Below, piece by piece: positions 9,223 to 21,181 of a DNA stretch of 64,000 nt. The notes beneath the pieces were generated by a model, which worked only from the letters and a program-made list of their open reading frames with translations, had not been told where the DNA came from and ran no database searches. The position numbers and the translations under genes were made by a program. Every line of letters begins with the position of its first letter. The first letter of the stretch is position 1. The stretch is from Jaapia argillacea MUCL 33604 (Eukaryota > Basidiomycota > Agaricomycetes > Jaapiales > Jaapiaceae). The DNA lies in contig KL197717.1 in NCBI GenBank assembly GCA_000697665.1, forward strand, positions 538,761 to 602,760, written 5' to 3'.

Positions 9223-11822
9223 TTATATCTCATGGACACCAACATCTCCAGAACTACCTTTCCCGATACTCTTTCTATCATCGACCTCGTCTTGGCTCAC
9301 CCTTTCACCTTCAGATACGTCGACCTCTTCAAACTGGCTCGACTTGCCAGGAACAGGGAAGACGATGTTGAGTAAGAAGTAGATGAGCGAGGAAACTCCG
9401 AAACCAGTGAAGAACGACATTTGATAAATGTGGGTGGCTGCAATTGGCACTGTGCGTCCAGCTACAAAGTAACACCGTGAGACGAGGGAAGCCGGCAAGA
9501 GACAACGACGGGACGTACTGGCTCCAGCAAATCCAACGACGTTGATCAAGATTCCTGAGATATAAGCAGCGTATGCCCTAATGCGACAGTTAGCATTCCC
9601 AAAGACCACCGAGATTGGGATCGCTAGGTGGGTCTTACCGAGGATTGATACCAAATGTATACCAATACCATCCGTCCTTCTTCGGGTTATAGAGATCCTT
9701 GACGTTGAAATGTCCTCGTCGTACAAGCCAGTACTCAGTGATCTACGAGGTGCCATAAGAGCCAGCCATCTATTTTGAAAGGATACGGACGTACCATCAC
9801 GCCAGCGATCGACGACAGGAAGACGCTGTAGGCTGAGAGTTTCGAGAGTGTTGGTGTCGATCTTAATCGATCCAACGAAGAAAATTTACATACAGGAGAG
9901 GTAGGAGGTGAATTGATTGCTGCTCTTGAGTAGGTTCCAAGGACACATGCACAGACCGACGATAGCAGCGATGTAGCCTCCGCGACGGATATTCTGCGCA
10001 AGAATAACAGCATAAACGCGGGAGAAGATAGAGTAGTGTAAATGCCACTTACTATGAATCGAGGGAAGAGAGACGTCAGATCACAACCGGCGCTCACTGA
10101 ATTGGCTGAGATGTTGGTACTGAAAAAAATGGGGAAGGTCAGACGGGACCCAAGTCAGAATGTTTTCCGTCAGTGCAATGTCGTACCCAAGCTTCAAGAG
10201 AAATTCCATCAGCACGTCGTAGGATTCTAGTAATCAATATTGGACTCACTTGAGCGATGATAAATGATGCCGAAATGTACCAGACCTGCGTGAAACAAGT
10301 CAGGGCATATCTTTCAGGAATAAGGAAACGTCACCAACTCCGAATCGTGTAGCATGGCTGGGGTTCCCATCCAAAAACTTGCCAAGCAAATCGATGGGAG
10401 ACCAAACAGCCTCTCCAAAGATGACTTGGGAAGAGGAGCTAACGATGATACCGATAAAACTAACAAGAGAGAAGCCCAAAGGAACTGAAATCAATTGTGG
10501 GATTACAGCTGCAGAAGGTCGATCAGCTCGTGACGCAAAATCGGGCGCATTCCTAATTGCGAGTGGAGTTAGAAATGGTTAGCGGGGGGGACGGTGAGGT
10601 CTGAAATGCGCATACACGACAAGAGTCGCCATGTTACTAATGCACGACATCAAACTGCTAACCATGGCCCAACCAAGTTCTGGGCCGTGGACCGTGGAAG
10701 GCTGATGGATGATGGGACCGACACCCTTGGCTTTGATGATACACCAGATGAAGAAGATAATGCCCGCAGATGGAGCGACTATAGCTTTGAGTGTGAAGAG
10801 GTGACGACTGGTGATGGGTGAGGTAAATATTAGGCGAGATGGATGTAAGAATGGAAGGACAGTTACATTTGGTGGATCGGAAACCAGATCGCTGGGAGCG
10901 AGATCAACCAGAATAGGAAAAAGCACATAAAATCTCGAGTGGTTGTGCCCGACGAGGCGGGCATCGAGTTCGCTGAATGAGGAGGGGGTTTCAATCAGCT
11001 TGCGACCGGCCAACGGTAAGCAACTGACGGATGTTGTTAACGCTTGGCCACATCGCCCGAAGCATCACCAATACACAACTCCCACCAATAGAAGCTTGCA
11101 CGCCATACCAGATGCTATCAGCTATCAGCACGACGATACTTACGCGTGGAAACTTTGAAAATACTCACCAAGCCATGACACCTCGATTAAAGGTACCTGA
11201 TACAACCGCAAAGATCAGTGGCCGCCGACGTGTAGAATCAAAGTGAACTCACACCAGAGACTACCCCACAACCCAAAACTTGTTCGCGCGACAACAGGGA
11301 AGGTGATATGATGCATCGCACCCGGTCTGGCATTGAGGACGATGAAAGGTGCCACAATCCCATATCCTAGCCAGACACAAATCCACGCCTGCCACCAGGA
11401 AAGTCCAAGTTGGACCATTGACGACACAATCATCCATCTGCACAAAACGAAAGGAGAAGTGAATGGTCAGATGCCCAAAGAAAAATACTATCGATAATAG
11501 GTAGTGTAACGCACGTATTGACATTGAAACTGTCTGCGATCCAGCTACGAGAGACTCGGGTTTATCGGCTTTCTGGCAGCGGTGGAATGGGTGAGGCCTT
11601 ACAAAGTTACGAAGTTCCAGTGTTTCCAAGTCCTTTTCTCGGGAGGTACGGGGACCAAATCCTCGTTCTGACATCCGAAAGGTACCAGGGATTGGCTAGG
11701 TTGTCAGGGTACGCTCATTGCAGCAACATAGCTACAACGCTCACCTCCAAGAACATTTGAGTATAGTTCGCATCCTTCTCGTGAGGGACTTCTAGCAGCT
11801 TGATAAAATCGTTAAAACCCAT
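9223..11822 (-). CDS. NCS1-family nucleobase permease (uracil/allantoin permease type)
   Basis: A plasma-membrane proton symporter of the nucleobase:cation symporter-1 family (Fur4/Dal4 group), about 12 membrane helices, heavily interrupted by introns. Start at 11822 reads [13 protein letters not shown]; next exons give [20 protein letters not shown] and, after a splice, [13 protein letters not shown]. Then come [17 protein letters not shown] and [19 protein letters not shown], then VKAIVAP-type, [12 protein letters not shown] and [20 protein letters not shown] helices, [49 protein letters not shown] followed by [18 protein letters not shown], and the C-terminal [13 protein letters not shown]. 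These are the diagnostic family segments. The tail is acidic and ends in VGVHEI. Substrate (uracil, allantoin, or related) cannot be fixed by eye. A GATA-type hexamer (gataag, 12045-12050) lies 220 bp upstream and would fit nitrogen regulation, but one such site is weak evidence. Confidence 0.9.
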
Positions 11823-13549
11823 CTCGGTCGTCCAAGTCGTGTGACACAAGGTTAGTAGGTGTCAAGTCGTCGGTGTCGTGGTTCTTCTCGTGAAACCGAG
11901 CTCTCGTCAACCTCGAAAGGCAGAAAAGAAGACTCCAAGGTTAACGTGAAGACACCAATGCCATTTTTATCTGCATCAAAAATGCCATATCTCTCTGCAC
12001 CACTGCTATCAGGTCCTCCAGCGCGCCACACTGGCAAGCGTTAAGATAAGAAAGAAGCACGGGGAGTGACAGAAGCGATGATTCGAGGATGAAGAGATAG
12101 AACCCAAGACCTTGTCTAAACCAGGAACCCCACATGCAACGGGGGCAATCCATGAGTCCATAGTGCCGATGGCCCCTCCTTGGTGAGAGTTGTCTCGAGA
12201 TCATGATGGTCATATTTCAACCCGAAGAAGCCCAGTTTCTAAAGGTTCTCATCGCATAGATAGGCAGACGGGAACGGAATTGAATGGTGCTTATCACTCC
12301 CATTCCGAATTCCACACACAAGGAGGTGGATTGTTGCTGGAGTTGCGGATGCTGCTCCAGATGACGGGTGGTGAAATGTCCGAGAAATGGCGCCCGAAAT
12401 ATTTCATACCCGTCGGCAAACGAAAACCTATCGGGACAAAATCCCGAAAATAACGATACCCTCCTCGGAGCGGTGAGCACAACCGACGACATTTGGGCGT
12501 TCGTGCAGGGTTTACCTTGCTCTCCAACATCGATAGCATCGAAGGGCCAAGAAACAACCAAGAAACAAGGCCCATTATTATGGATTCTTTTTACTGATCG
12601 TTTGGGTACACACATCAATTATGACCCGCGACCCCGCTTTGGGGCATGCGCCTTCCCAGAATGGCAATTACCGACGCCCGAGCACATTCAAGCGGGAGCC
12701 ATCGAGCGTGTACATATACTAACTGCAGCCAGCGCACGGGAGCCAAGCGGATTGATAAGCCAAAGTACAAAGTCAGAAAACGATCCCAAATTCTTTTCTT
12801 TAGTTAAATCAACACCCAGCTAGGAACGATACAGCAACGGGACTACGAGACTGTCTGATGCTATAGTAGTAGTGCATAACAAAGCAAGATGCGACTCGGG
12901 ATATAATGATGATTGTTTGATGGGGTAAGAAACTATGATTGTTTGAGGGACTAGGAAATGATGATGGTGAGGGAAGGAGATAAAAGGACGATGATAGTGT
13001 GAAACAAATGCAAGAGGAGAGCAACGAGACGGAGTCTGAGAAACACTATGCAAAGCAAGAATGGATGGATTGATATGTCGATACTAGATTGTAATGAGGA
13101 TGAGGATAGGGACGCATGGGTAAAATAGCCAACAATAAATATTCAATATGGATAGTATGCACAAGGGAACTTGAATTGGGTTGGTTATATTGCCCTGGGG
13201 AGATCGATTACGAATCGCAGAACCTGGAGACGTGGTGGTAGGGTGGAGCGTGATTTTGATTCGTGGAAGAGCCGAGACGCGGAGGATCAATGTGGAGGAA
13301 GCAGAAATGTGGAATAGAAATGAGAATGCGGGAGGCGCTGAATCGTGGTGCGGAGTCTGAGGGGATATCGCTGGGCATAACTTGACGTGGCATCCTTGAG
13401 ATGAAGCGTTTGCATTGCCGTGTAGTCGAAAGAGTTTCGACGAGGGAGACGTGTCGTGTCGTAACACGTAAAACGAAAATTGGGAAGAACGTGTGGGCGT
13501 GTGTGGGATGATGGTCACATAACTGTGACGGCATGGTTCTCGATGTCAA
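11823..13549. other. Intergenic region, no supported gene
   Basis: This stretch contains the upstream region of the NCS1 permease and the 3' flank of the KEN-box gene. The longest open frame is 12368-12823 on the plus strand (151 codons), overlapped by a 133-codon frame on the other strand. Neither has a recognisable domain, so I do not call a gene. The part from 12830 to 13080 is low-complexity, rich in GATGATTG/GAGG runs. Confidence 0.5.
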
Positions 13550-14460
13550 TCACGAGCGGCCCCCAGCGCGAATGGCAGGGGGCGCTGACATCGCCCGCCC
13601 GAATCTCTCTCCAGACTTGCTAGGAGAGGTGAACGTGAATGTCGAGTAGATACTCTTGCGTTCAGGAGTAGAGAGCGCCACGCATTCCTCCGATGGAACG
13701 GGGGTCGTTCGACGGGAGGTGGATCGAGAGAGTGTGTCAGAGAAGTAATCCCTAAGTTCGGGTTCTGCTGACTTGTCCTGAAGAACGTACGGGCGGTCAG
13801 AGGTCTGCACACCAGGTATGGCGAAATGAAACATACCTTGACGAACTTGCTCACAGTTGGGAAAGCTTGATCATAAGCGGGGGTAACGTCCGCCAAGGGA
13901 AGCACCGTAAGGTCGTAACACCTCTCATCGATATCGAGCTGCAAGAGCCTATCCTTCTCCTTCTCGCTTTCCACCTCCTCTTCAACTCGTGGCAGCTCCA
14001 CAACGCGGCGACTACTCGCTTTGCTTCTCCTCCCTGATCCAGAGGCCTTGCTTTCTTTTCGGCTGGAAGTCGCCTTGACCTTCACTTTCGAGGAAGGGGG
14101 ACTCCCAGCAAGTGAGGGAGGCGCCGAGGACGTAGCAGTCCTTCGTTTCTTTGGCTCAGGTTTTGATGACGAGGTGTCCTTGTCCTTCAGCTTCTTGCCC
14201 GACGAAGGAGGGACATGAACCTTCGTAGCCAATACAGTCGTCTTCCGCTTCTTGCTGCAAGTCTCCGAGGGAGTGCTTGCACGACGCCCTGTGATAGGGT
14301 GGAGGTTCTCCTTCTCGACGCTCGTTGCCAGCGCGGTAAGGGTAGCAAGGTTGATGGACGTCAAAGATGGTGATAATGGCAAGGTTTTAGGAGGAGGAAT
14401 AGGTTTCTCCAGCGGTGCGGTCGGTTCGTCTTGGAATACGGAGAAGCTGCGAAGAGACAT
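13550..14460 (-). CDS. Lys/Ser-rich nuclear protein with KEN box (hypothetical, possibly cell-cycle regulated)
   Basis: Two exons joined over a 59-bp intron (13778-13836, gtatgt to cttcag), giving ...AFPTVSKFVK then DKSAEPELRDYFSDTLSRST. The protein is basic and disordered, with several nuclear-localisation-like clusters (KKRKT, PEPKKRRT, SGRRSKASSRR). Near residue 50 it has EKENLHPITGRR, a textbook KEN box followed by a proline and close to KKRKTTVLATK, the arrangement found in substrates of the anaphase-promoting complex. I recall similar unnamed proteins in other agaricomycetes but cannot assign an orthologue; securin- or sororin-like roles are only possibilities. The C-terminus is Ser/Thr/Pro-rich (TPERKSIYSTFTFTSPSKSG), offering CDK-type sites. 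The unspliced frame would run into a different C-terminus ending at 13546. Confidence 0.7.
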
Positions 14461-15931
14461 GATAGCGACTGTTTATCTGTATGTATCGACGACAATAACC
14501 GCGGCGATGAAGATGAGAATGATAGGAGAAGATGAAAGTGAGGCTATAATAGTAGACTGTGGAGTGTCGACGAGCTTGAGGTGGTGAACGTTGGAGCTTG
14601 TGAAGAACCAGGTTTGGCGGTGGCTTACAGTTTTGAACCCAACAAGGTTCCCACGAGGCCACAACGCGACGTTTCACGTGAGCACCGTGTTTGTTCTTTT
14701 GCCTTTGCCACTTTCGTGTTTCGCCGCCATTATCCCCGCGCCAGAAAATTAAAAAAATCCTTTCAATAATTCCGCCCGCATCTTGGCGCGTCAAATCACT
14801 TTCTGTTGACTCCTGCAGTTCAAGATTTTCGTCGCGATCATGGGTTAAAGTAATAACAAACCCTCCAAGAACTTCGCCGCCATTCACTTATTGCGACTGA
14901 GCAACCTCGGGGCCTTGGTTGTTGTGTTGGGGTGCACAACATGCAATGGACGCCTCACAAAAAAACCTGAGCCTGATGCGCTCTCTGGGCGATCCCCTTG
15001 CCCGCTCACGGACCCACCTTGATATGGGCTTGCAGACGATGCACCCTAAGTCGATTGAGGGTTGCCTTGAGCATGCACTTGCAGCGGCCCTGATCAACGT
15101 TCGTCAGCTTCTTATAATGTTGGAGAGGCTCTCCCACCTTGTGCGAGGCTGTTCGCCACCCCTGGAGCAAAGTCATCTATCGATGAATGTATCTTTGAAT
15201 CCGAGCACTAATGACTACGTGCATCAGTGGGTATGATCGGTGAGTGACCTCACTCCGCTTTCCAACATCCACCAACCTCGCAGTTTTATGCCAAATACCA
15301 GATGCCCAGCGACTTGTGGACGTCATCTGCATCACGAATCAAACCCAGATCAGGGCAACCGAACTCTCTCAGTGCGAAGGCGAGGACATTATTTGGAGAT
15401 GATAGGAGTAATGACTCTCCATTACGGTTTCGGAACACCATTTCTTTTCCAAGATACACACATGTCTGATGTGTGCTGCAATCGCGCGTTCCTGCAACGG
15501 CCAAGTTTTCCTTCGGCATCTACCGAGGGGTGCTTCTCACCCAAATAGGAAGGTGAAGTCGATCGAGTATTTCCACCTCCAGAGCTGACAAGGTCCCGAT
15601 ATCTCAATCGTACTCCACTCCAAAAATGTGTTTTACTTTTAGTGCTAGTATCATTGAACATGAGCCCTTACACCCTCATCGATCCAATTCAATCTTTTCA
15701 GACGGTGTGATTGGTAAGTTTAGGTGCGGGAACACTTATTACTGCGTTTCCGCCTCATGTTCGCCACGCCTAAACTGGATGTCCATCGCGTTTATTACAA
15801 CCTTCATCATTCTACCTGTTTTCCTCGGCTGTTCTCCTTAACCTCCCCCGCTTGCGTTTTGGGCGTCTTATAAGATCCCTTAGGCTAAGCGTCTCCGACC
15901 TGTATCCCTCTGGACTTGACGTTCATCCACC
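14461..15931. promoter_or_regulatory. Divergent upstream region of KEN-box gene and kinase gene
   Basis: The region separates two divergent start codons. On the kinase side a TATA-like ttataag lies at 15868-15874, about 60 bp before the ATG. On the KEN-box side two E2F/MBF-like elements are seen: ccccgcgccagaaaa at about 14734-14748 (reverse TTTTCTGGCGCGGGG) and ttggcgcgtcaaa at about 14783-14795, plus a CACGTG E-box near 14675. The open frames between (for example 14919-15236, 105 codons) have no known domain. Confidence 0.45.
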
Positions 15932-18141
15932 ATGCCTTCCAAGGTCTCCGCCGCCACACCCACCCCTCCCGCGCTCGGTACGCTCCTCGACAACGGTTCC
16001 CTTGAACTCGTTGAAGTTTTGGGTTATGGCGGGTACGGCGTCGTCTACCGTGCCATCGATCCTCGATCATGCGACCTTACCTCGTACGCCGTCAAGTGCT
16101 TGATTCACTCACCACAGCACTCCTCCTCCCGCCAACGCCAAATTCACCTGAAAGAAATCACCCTTCACCAGCGTGCATCCGACCACCCCGGGGTCGTCAC
16201 TCTTCATCGAGTCATCGAGGACAGGGATTATACGTACATCGTTATGGAGTATTGCGGAGACGGCGATTTGTTTTCGCAGATTCTGAATAATCGCAGGTAC
16301 CTTGGACGAGAGAGACTCATCAAACACGTGTTCCTCCAGTTGCTCGATGCGGTGGAGTATTGTCATACGCAGGGTATTTATCATAGAGACTTGAAGCCGG
16401 AGAATGTGCTCTGCTTCGACGATGGTCTTCGATTAGCGATCACCGACTTTGGTCTCGCCACGACTGACAAAGTCAGCGAGGAGTTTCGGACAGGAAGTGT
16501 CTATCATATGAGTCCAGGTCAGTGTGATTCCGTTCTTCTCTATTCAGTCCCATTCTCACATCATTCCCTTCGTCTCTAGAATGTCGAGGCGGAATCTTCG
16601 CACCTACTGGCAGCTATTCGCCCATGTTCAACGACATTTGGTCCCTCGGTATTATTCTCCTCAATATTATCACGGGCCGCAATCCCTGGCGGTCTGCGTC
16701 CGAGACGGATCCAACTTTCCGAGCCTATATGCAGGACCCTCTTAATTTCCTTCCCACCGTTCTCCCCATTTCTTCCGAAGTCAACGACCTTCTCGCCCGT
16801 GCACTTGAAGTGGACTGGCGGAAACGCATCACGCTTGCCGATTTTCGCCGTGCGATGAAATCGATTCATTCATTCTATTCACCCGACGTCATCTTCCAAG
16901 GAAGTATGGCTCGATGCCCTTGGGAGGCCGATATCGACCTCGAGGAAGATTCGCCCTCTTCACCTGAGGAAGAGGCGGATATGCGGGATATGCAGTGCAT
17001 GGAGGAGAAGTATGTTTCACACTGGAGTCAAGATGCGGATTCAGATATGGTGTTTGCGACACAAAGCGAGGCCGAGTCGCCTTGGACGGAGTGCGCGACC
17101 GTCGCTACCTGGGGTGATGAGTCTGCCTTTGTCCGATCAGCATCCCCCTCCCCCGCACCCTCACGGAGAGGCGTTCGTGCGCCACGCACACCCCCTTCGA
17201 CACATTCAATGTCTTCCCCCGTTGCATCAATACCTTCCCTTCCCCCCACCCCTCGTGGCGTGGACGCCGTTTTCACCGACAGCTTCGATGATGCCTCGTC
17301 GAAGCCCGCTCTCACCATCAACACGGCATGTCTACACCCGGACTATGATAGCGACGTAGGCTCGATGCTCTCGCCTGGCTCGTCGGCGATGCAGACTGCG
17401 ATGGAGAGCGCCAACCCATGGTCAACTTCTCTTTTCTTTTTCGAATCTGCTTTTGTGTCCCCAACCAAGGAGTCGGGTGCTGTTTCCACCACCGTTGATT
17501 TTGGGATGGATGTGATGTCGGATGATGAGGACGATGGAGAGGATGCGTGGGCATATTCAACGAGCGAGGAGGGGGATATTCCCTCGATAGCGACCGCGCC
17601 GAGAAGCTCAGTCACTGGGCTCGACCTCAATTTCGACGATGAGCTGATTTCACCTGAAGCCACCGAAAACCACTATTCGCCAGTATTCTCCCGCCACCCT
17701 CCGCGTCAGAGCGATATTCATGACCTCTCCTTCCTCCCTGAAATCATCGTGGCTCCGCCACCTCCGCCCTCCAAAACTATCTCAGAGACCAAGTCCAGGG
17801 GTGCTGGGTTGTTCAACCCCATCAAGTCATCATTTCTCAGATCGTTATCTCCAAACTCCTTGAGCACATTCCAGACGCCCAGAACACATCAGCTATCATC
17901 ATTTGGTTCGATACCCGATTTCCTTCCTTCGCTCCCTCCTTCATCTCGCCCACCTTCACCTCCCCAGACTCGTGCAACAAACTTCATCCTCTCCCCCATG
18001 GCGACCTCCCCCATTTCCCCCAAAGTAGACACCCGGGTCATCTCAAGTACTGGTCGACGAGATCGAGAACGGTTACACAAGCGAAAACATTGGTTCTCTC
18101 TGTCACCAGGAAAACTCCTTCTGGCTTCGTGCGTGTCATAG
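15932..18141 (+). CDS. Serine/threonine protein kinase, Ran1/Ksp1-like
   Basis: The kinase domain fills residues about 25-310. The glycine loop is LGYGGYGVVYRA, the ATP lysine is in YAVKCL, the catalytic loop is YHRDLKPENV, the magnesium loop is ITDFGLATT, and the activation segment ends GSVYHMSPECRGG. The last is completed by splicing intron 16518-16581 (gtcagt to ctctag), which joins ATG AGT CCA G to AA TGT. The GSxxYMSPEC form and NPWRSASETDPTF are typical of the fungal Ran1/Pat1, Ksp1 and Sks1 group, which act in nutrient signalling, mating/meiosis control or filamentous growth. A long Ser/Pro-rich, acidic, probably disordered tail (about 400 residues) follows and ends LSPGKLLLASCVS. Which of the family roles applies here cannot be told. 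Confidence 0.88.
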
Positions 18142-18929
18142 CATTCGCTTTCACCTTGCGGCATCCAGTGACGTTAATCTGGTGGTTGGGCGGCGGTTTT
18201 TTTCTTCGAGTAGATTATACGGAGCAGTCCGGATGCTGTTCTGATATTTATTCCTTTGGGCATTATGTACGAGTACCAGGTGTACTACAAACCATCACAC
18301 GTGTACAATACCACAACCACATTGCATTGAACGAATTACGCATGTCATGACCTTACTTCGCCTCCTCAATTGGCGGTGTGATGTTCGATATCCGGAGCTG
18401 ACTCGGACCTTGGAACGTTCGCGAGGATTCAGCTCACTGCATGGGATTCCAAGGGAAGTGAGTTTCCTTTGCTTGAGCAGCGTGTTTTCGACGTGTTGAC
18501 GGATCAGAAGAGAATAGAACGCTAACCTTGTAGAATGAATCTGATTCATATCGATGTGCGGTATGAAGCAGATGACTTCCGACAGGTTGGACTAGGGCAA
18601 TCCTTCGTGGAAGGAGGCACTGCGCGGAGATCGTTCCGCCTCAGATGACCACCTCCGTCAGCAGGTAAGGCAAACAAGGAGCATTTGCCATACGGGCAAC
18701 GGACCCGGAATCCCGGGTGAAACAGAATACGCCTGAGGGTTTTACGGACCTCGTTCGCGTTGTGTAATCATGTTTGTCAACACCTCACAGGCAGTCTTCA
18801 CTGCTGAGATGCGGGCGAGGAAGACCAAAGAGACGCGAACAGGTTCACAGGGGATAGTCAACCGATGATATCGATACACGAATGACCCGCGTGATGATGG
18901 ATACAAATTGATAGGGCGACAGGTACCCT
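18142..18929. other. Intergenic region between convergent genes
   Basis: Space between the kinase 3' end and the PITH gene 3' end. Open frames are short and no domain, repeat or RNA gene is recognised. Confidence 0.55.
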
Positions 18930-19773
18930 TCTATCGAGCAGTCGTCTGCTGTCCTGCAGCCTTCTCCTGGAGCCGATCGACAACAGGAGCGTCCGCAGCA
19001 TTGGCAGCAGGTATCTCTAATTTGGAGTTCACTTCCTTCCGTGGAGTCCGGGTATCGCCCTTAAAACCCAAGTAATAGATCCTAGAGAGGTCGCCTCCAC
19101 TGGAGTCGCCCTGAGGATGATTCGGTCAGTTGGACACTCATAGATACAGGAAAACACGCACGAAGAATAGTGACAGTGAGTTGATATTCGCAAAAGCGGC
19201 AACTCGCAGTGGATACTCTGCTACTCCCACCTCGCCTTCGAGAAGAGAGATATTGAGCTGGGGTGAGATGTTTTCGGCATCGGAGAAGTCCACAATATTT
19301 GGATGGTTGGCGTAAATCCGTAGCTGTCGAGGTGTCGTCTCCCCTCTACCTATATTCGATGAGACCAAGCGAGGGCTGAGGTATACGTAGTATACTACCT
19401 AATTTAAGAAGGAGGGCTTTGATGCGCACATTTTGCACAAAAGGAACATGTATAATGATCTGACAGGGAAAAGTTTAGGCGTGATCAGTTGCAGAAAATC
19501 TGGTACCGTACTTGGTCATCGACATTGGAATCCGCGAATTTCGTCGTATCATCCCTTTCATCCCAAGGCTTGATGACCTCCTTCGCATCCTCTGGTACGG
19601 TCAAGTTCAAACCATGCACCCTTGGCTCGTTACATATGACCACAGGGAGCGGGACTGCGCGTCGCTTACTTGTCTTTGTCTATGACACCGAAAAGGTTGT
19701 CTATGTTGGTTCCGACGAGCTGCGAGGATACGGAATTTTCGCTGCTATCATTAGGATTGAGAAATGCTGACAT
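18930..19773 (-). CDS. PITH-domain protein
   Basis: A small soluble protein made almost only of the PITH domain, the proteasome-interacting module of thioredoxin-like protein TXNL1. Start MSAFLNPNDSSENSVSSQLV at 19773, then GTNIDNLFGVIDKDK, an exon with GLNLTVPEDAKEVIKPWDER and FADSNVDDQ, then GRGETTPRQLRIYANHPNIV, DFSDAENISPQLNISLLEG, EYPLRVAAFANINSLSLFF, and the last exon GDSSGGDLSRIYYLGFKGD. The acidic 'DFxDAE' and 'RIYYLGFKG' segments are diagnostic. The protein ends QEKAAGQQTTAR with TAG at 18930-18932. There is no thioredoxin domain. Homologues occur in most fungi and probably bind the 26S proteasome, but their exact job is little known. The gene is divergent from the uS5m gene with only about 157 bp between starts. 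Inner exon borders were not all resolved. Confidence 0.88.
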
Positions 19774-19930
19774 GTCGGGAAAGGATAGTGAGTTTGTAAA
19801 TGGATAGTGGAGACCGAAGCTGAAGCTGCGCCAAACGATAACCGACGGAGGTTGTAGCGATACGTCCGAGAGCAACAATACGGCCAAATACGGTCACTTG
19901 GAACAAAATTCTACGTCGGCTTCGTTCACT

Positions 19931-21181
19931 ATGCACAAACTTGCTAGGCTTGGTTTGTCTCGCCGACTTCAGGTGCAGATTGCACGCCGACCACTCATCC
20001 ACCCCCGGAGTGCCGTTTTTCCACCACGCTTTTATTCCTCTGATTCCGACCTACCTGCCCCCGACGCGAAACTCACCACCCCCACCCCCGTCGAACCGGA
20101 GGTCACGTCCGAATCAAAAGATGACCTGGTCATCGATGGTGTAGCAGAGAAAGACACGCCTCCTCACATAGTGAAGCAGGTTAGCGCCAAAATGCCTTCG
20201 GAGGAACCTGTCGTTGAGGATGTACCGATGTCGTCGATGGAGGGGTTAAAGGAGTGGGAGCAGGACACCGAGATGGCCCCGGAAACAATCGCAGTTCCAT
20301 TGGCGGAAACCAGCACGCGCAGTCGCACAGAAAAACCCGTATTCTCGCTTGTGTACGACCCTGCAACCGGAACCCGCTCGCCCAACCTCATGGTTCCCGA
20401 CCCTTTACTCGACACCTTCGACTCCAGCACCTTCACGCCACCCAAAACGACAATCCGCAATAAAGTCGTTGTCCGTAACGAACCTTCGATGTTCATCAAA
20501 CCAACCGACAAAAGAGACGAATACGTGCCCTACGATTATGGCTATGAAGGCTGGGACCACGAATCCGCAGACCCAACGATAGAGAGGGAAAGTCCTATGG
20601 ATCACGTATCTATGGCGAAGTGGGACATCGACAGGCTTCACAGATACTCTCTCGTCACGCGCATCGTCAAGAAGCAAACCGGCAAGGGTAAAATCATGCG
20701 TTATTACCATCTCATCGTAATTGGGAACGGCAATGGCCTTGTGGGATATGGCGAAGGAAAGGATGCTGAGGGGCCCCGTGCATCTCAGAAGGCGTTGGCT
20801 CAAGCAATTCGCAGTATGGATACTGTGGAGCGATTCGAGCAGCGGACGGTGTGGACGGAGATGGAGACCAAATTGGGTGGTACCCGGGTCATTCTACGTC
20901 CACGTCCTGTTGGATTTGGACTGCACTGCAATCCCAACATCCATCAGGTTCTCAAGGCAGCGGGGATCAAGGACGCCAGTGCGAAGGTCTGGGGAAGCCG
21001 TAATCCCATAAACGTGATCAAAGCGACCTTCAGAATGTTGCAGGCCGGCAATGCACCTTTGGCGATGGGCGATGGGATTGGTGGCAAGGGGAAGAAGCTT
21101 GAAAAGGGTACTGGTGTGAGAGGGAAGTCAGACGTCGAGCGGGAACGAGGTCGGAGGTTACTGGATTTGAGGACGTGGTGA
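19931..21181 (+). CDS. MRPS5: Mitochondrial small-subunit ribosomal protein uS5m
   Basis: Structural protein of the mitochondrial ribosome small subunit. A single exon encodes 416 residues from the ATG at 19931 (an upstream in-frame ATG at 19898 is also possible). The first 35 residues (MHKLARLGLSRRLQVQIARR onward, with RFYSSDS) are a clear Arg-rich mitochondrial presequence. A long, acidic fungal N-terminal extension follows. The S5 N-domain begins at LHRYSLVTRIVKKQTGKGK and has IVIGNGNGLVGYGEGKDAEG; the C-domain has RVILRPRPVGFGLHCNPNIH and GIKDASAKVWGSRNPINVIK. These match the uS5 double-stranded-RNA-binding-like and C-terminal folds. The gene is intronless, and shares a short divergent promoter with the PITH gene. 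Confidence 0.93.
   Translation: MHKLARLGLSRRLQVQIARRPLIHPRSAVFPPRFYSSDSDLPAPDAKLTTPTPVEPEVTSESKDDLVIDGVAEKDTPPHIVKQVSAKMPSEEPVVEDVPMSSMEGLKEWEQDTEMAPETIAVPLAETSTRSRTEKPVFSLVYDPATGTRSPNLMVPDPLLDTFDSSTFTPPKTTIRNKVVVRNEPSMFIKPTDKRDEYVPYDYGYEGWDHESADPTIERESPMDHVSMAKWDIDRLHRYSLVTRIVKKQTGKGKIMRYYHLIVIGNGNGLVGYGEGKDAEGPRASQKALAQAIRSMDTVERFEQRTVWTEMETKLGGTRVILRPRPVGFGLHCNPNIHQVLKAAGIKDASAKVWGSRNPINVIKATFRMLQAGNAPLAMGDGIGGKGKKLEKGTGVRGKSDVERERGRRLLDLRTW

Noticed and set aside
12368-12823. 151-codon plus-strand frame
   Set aside because: Overlaps a long frame on the other strand, has no domain and lies in 3'/5' flank; long antiparallel frames are common in this GC-balanced DNA.
19387-19398. Perfect 12-bp palindrome gtagtatactac
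   Set aside because: Lies in an intron of the PITH gene; short palindromes of this size occur by chance.
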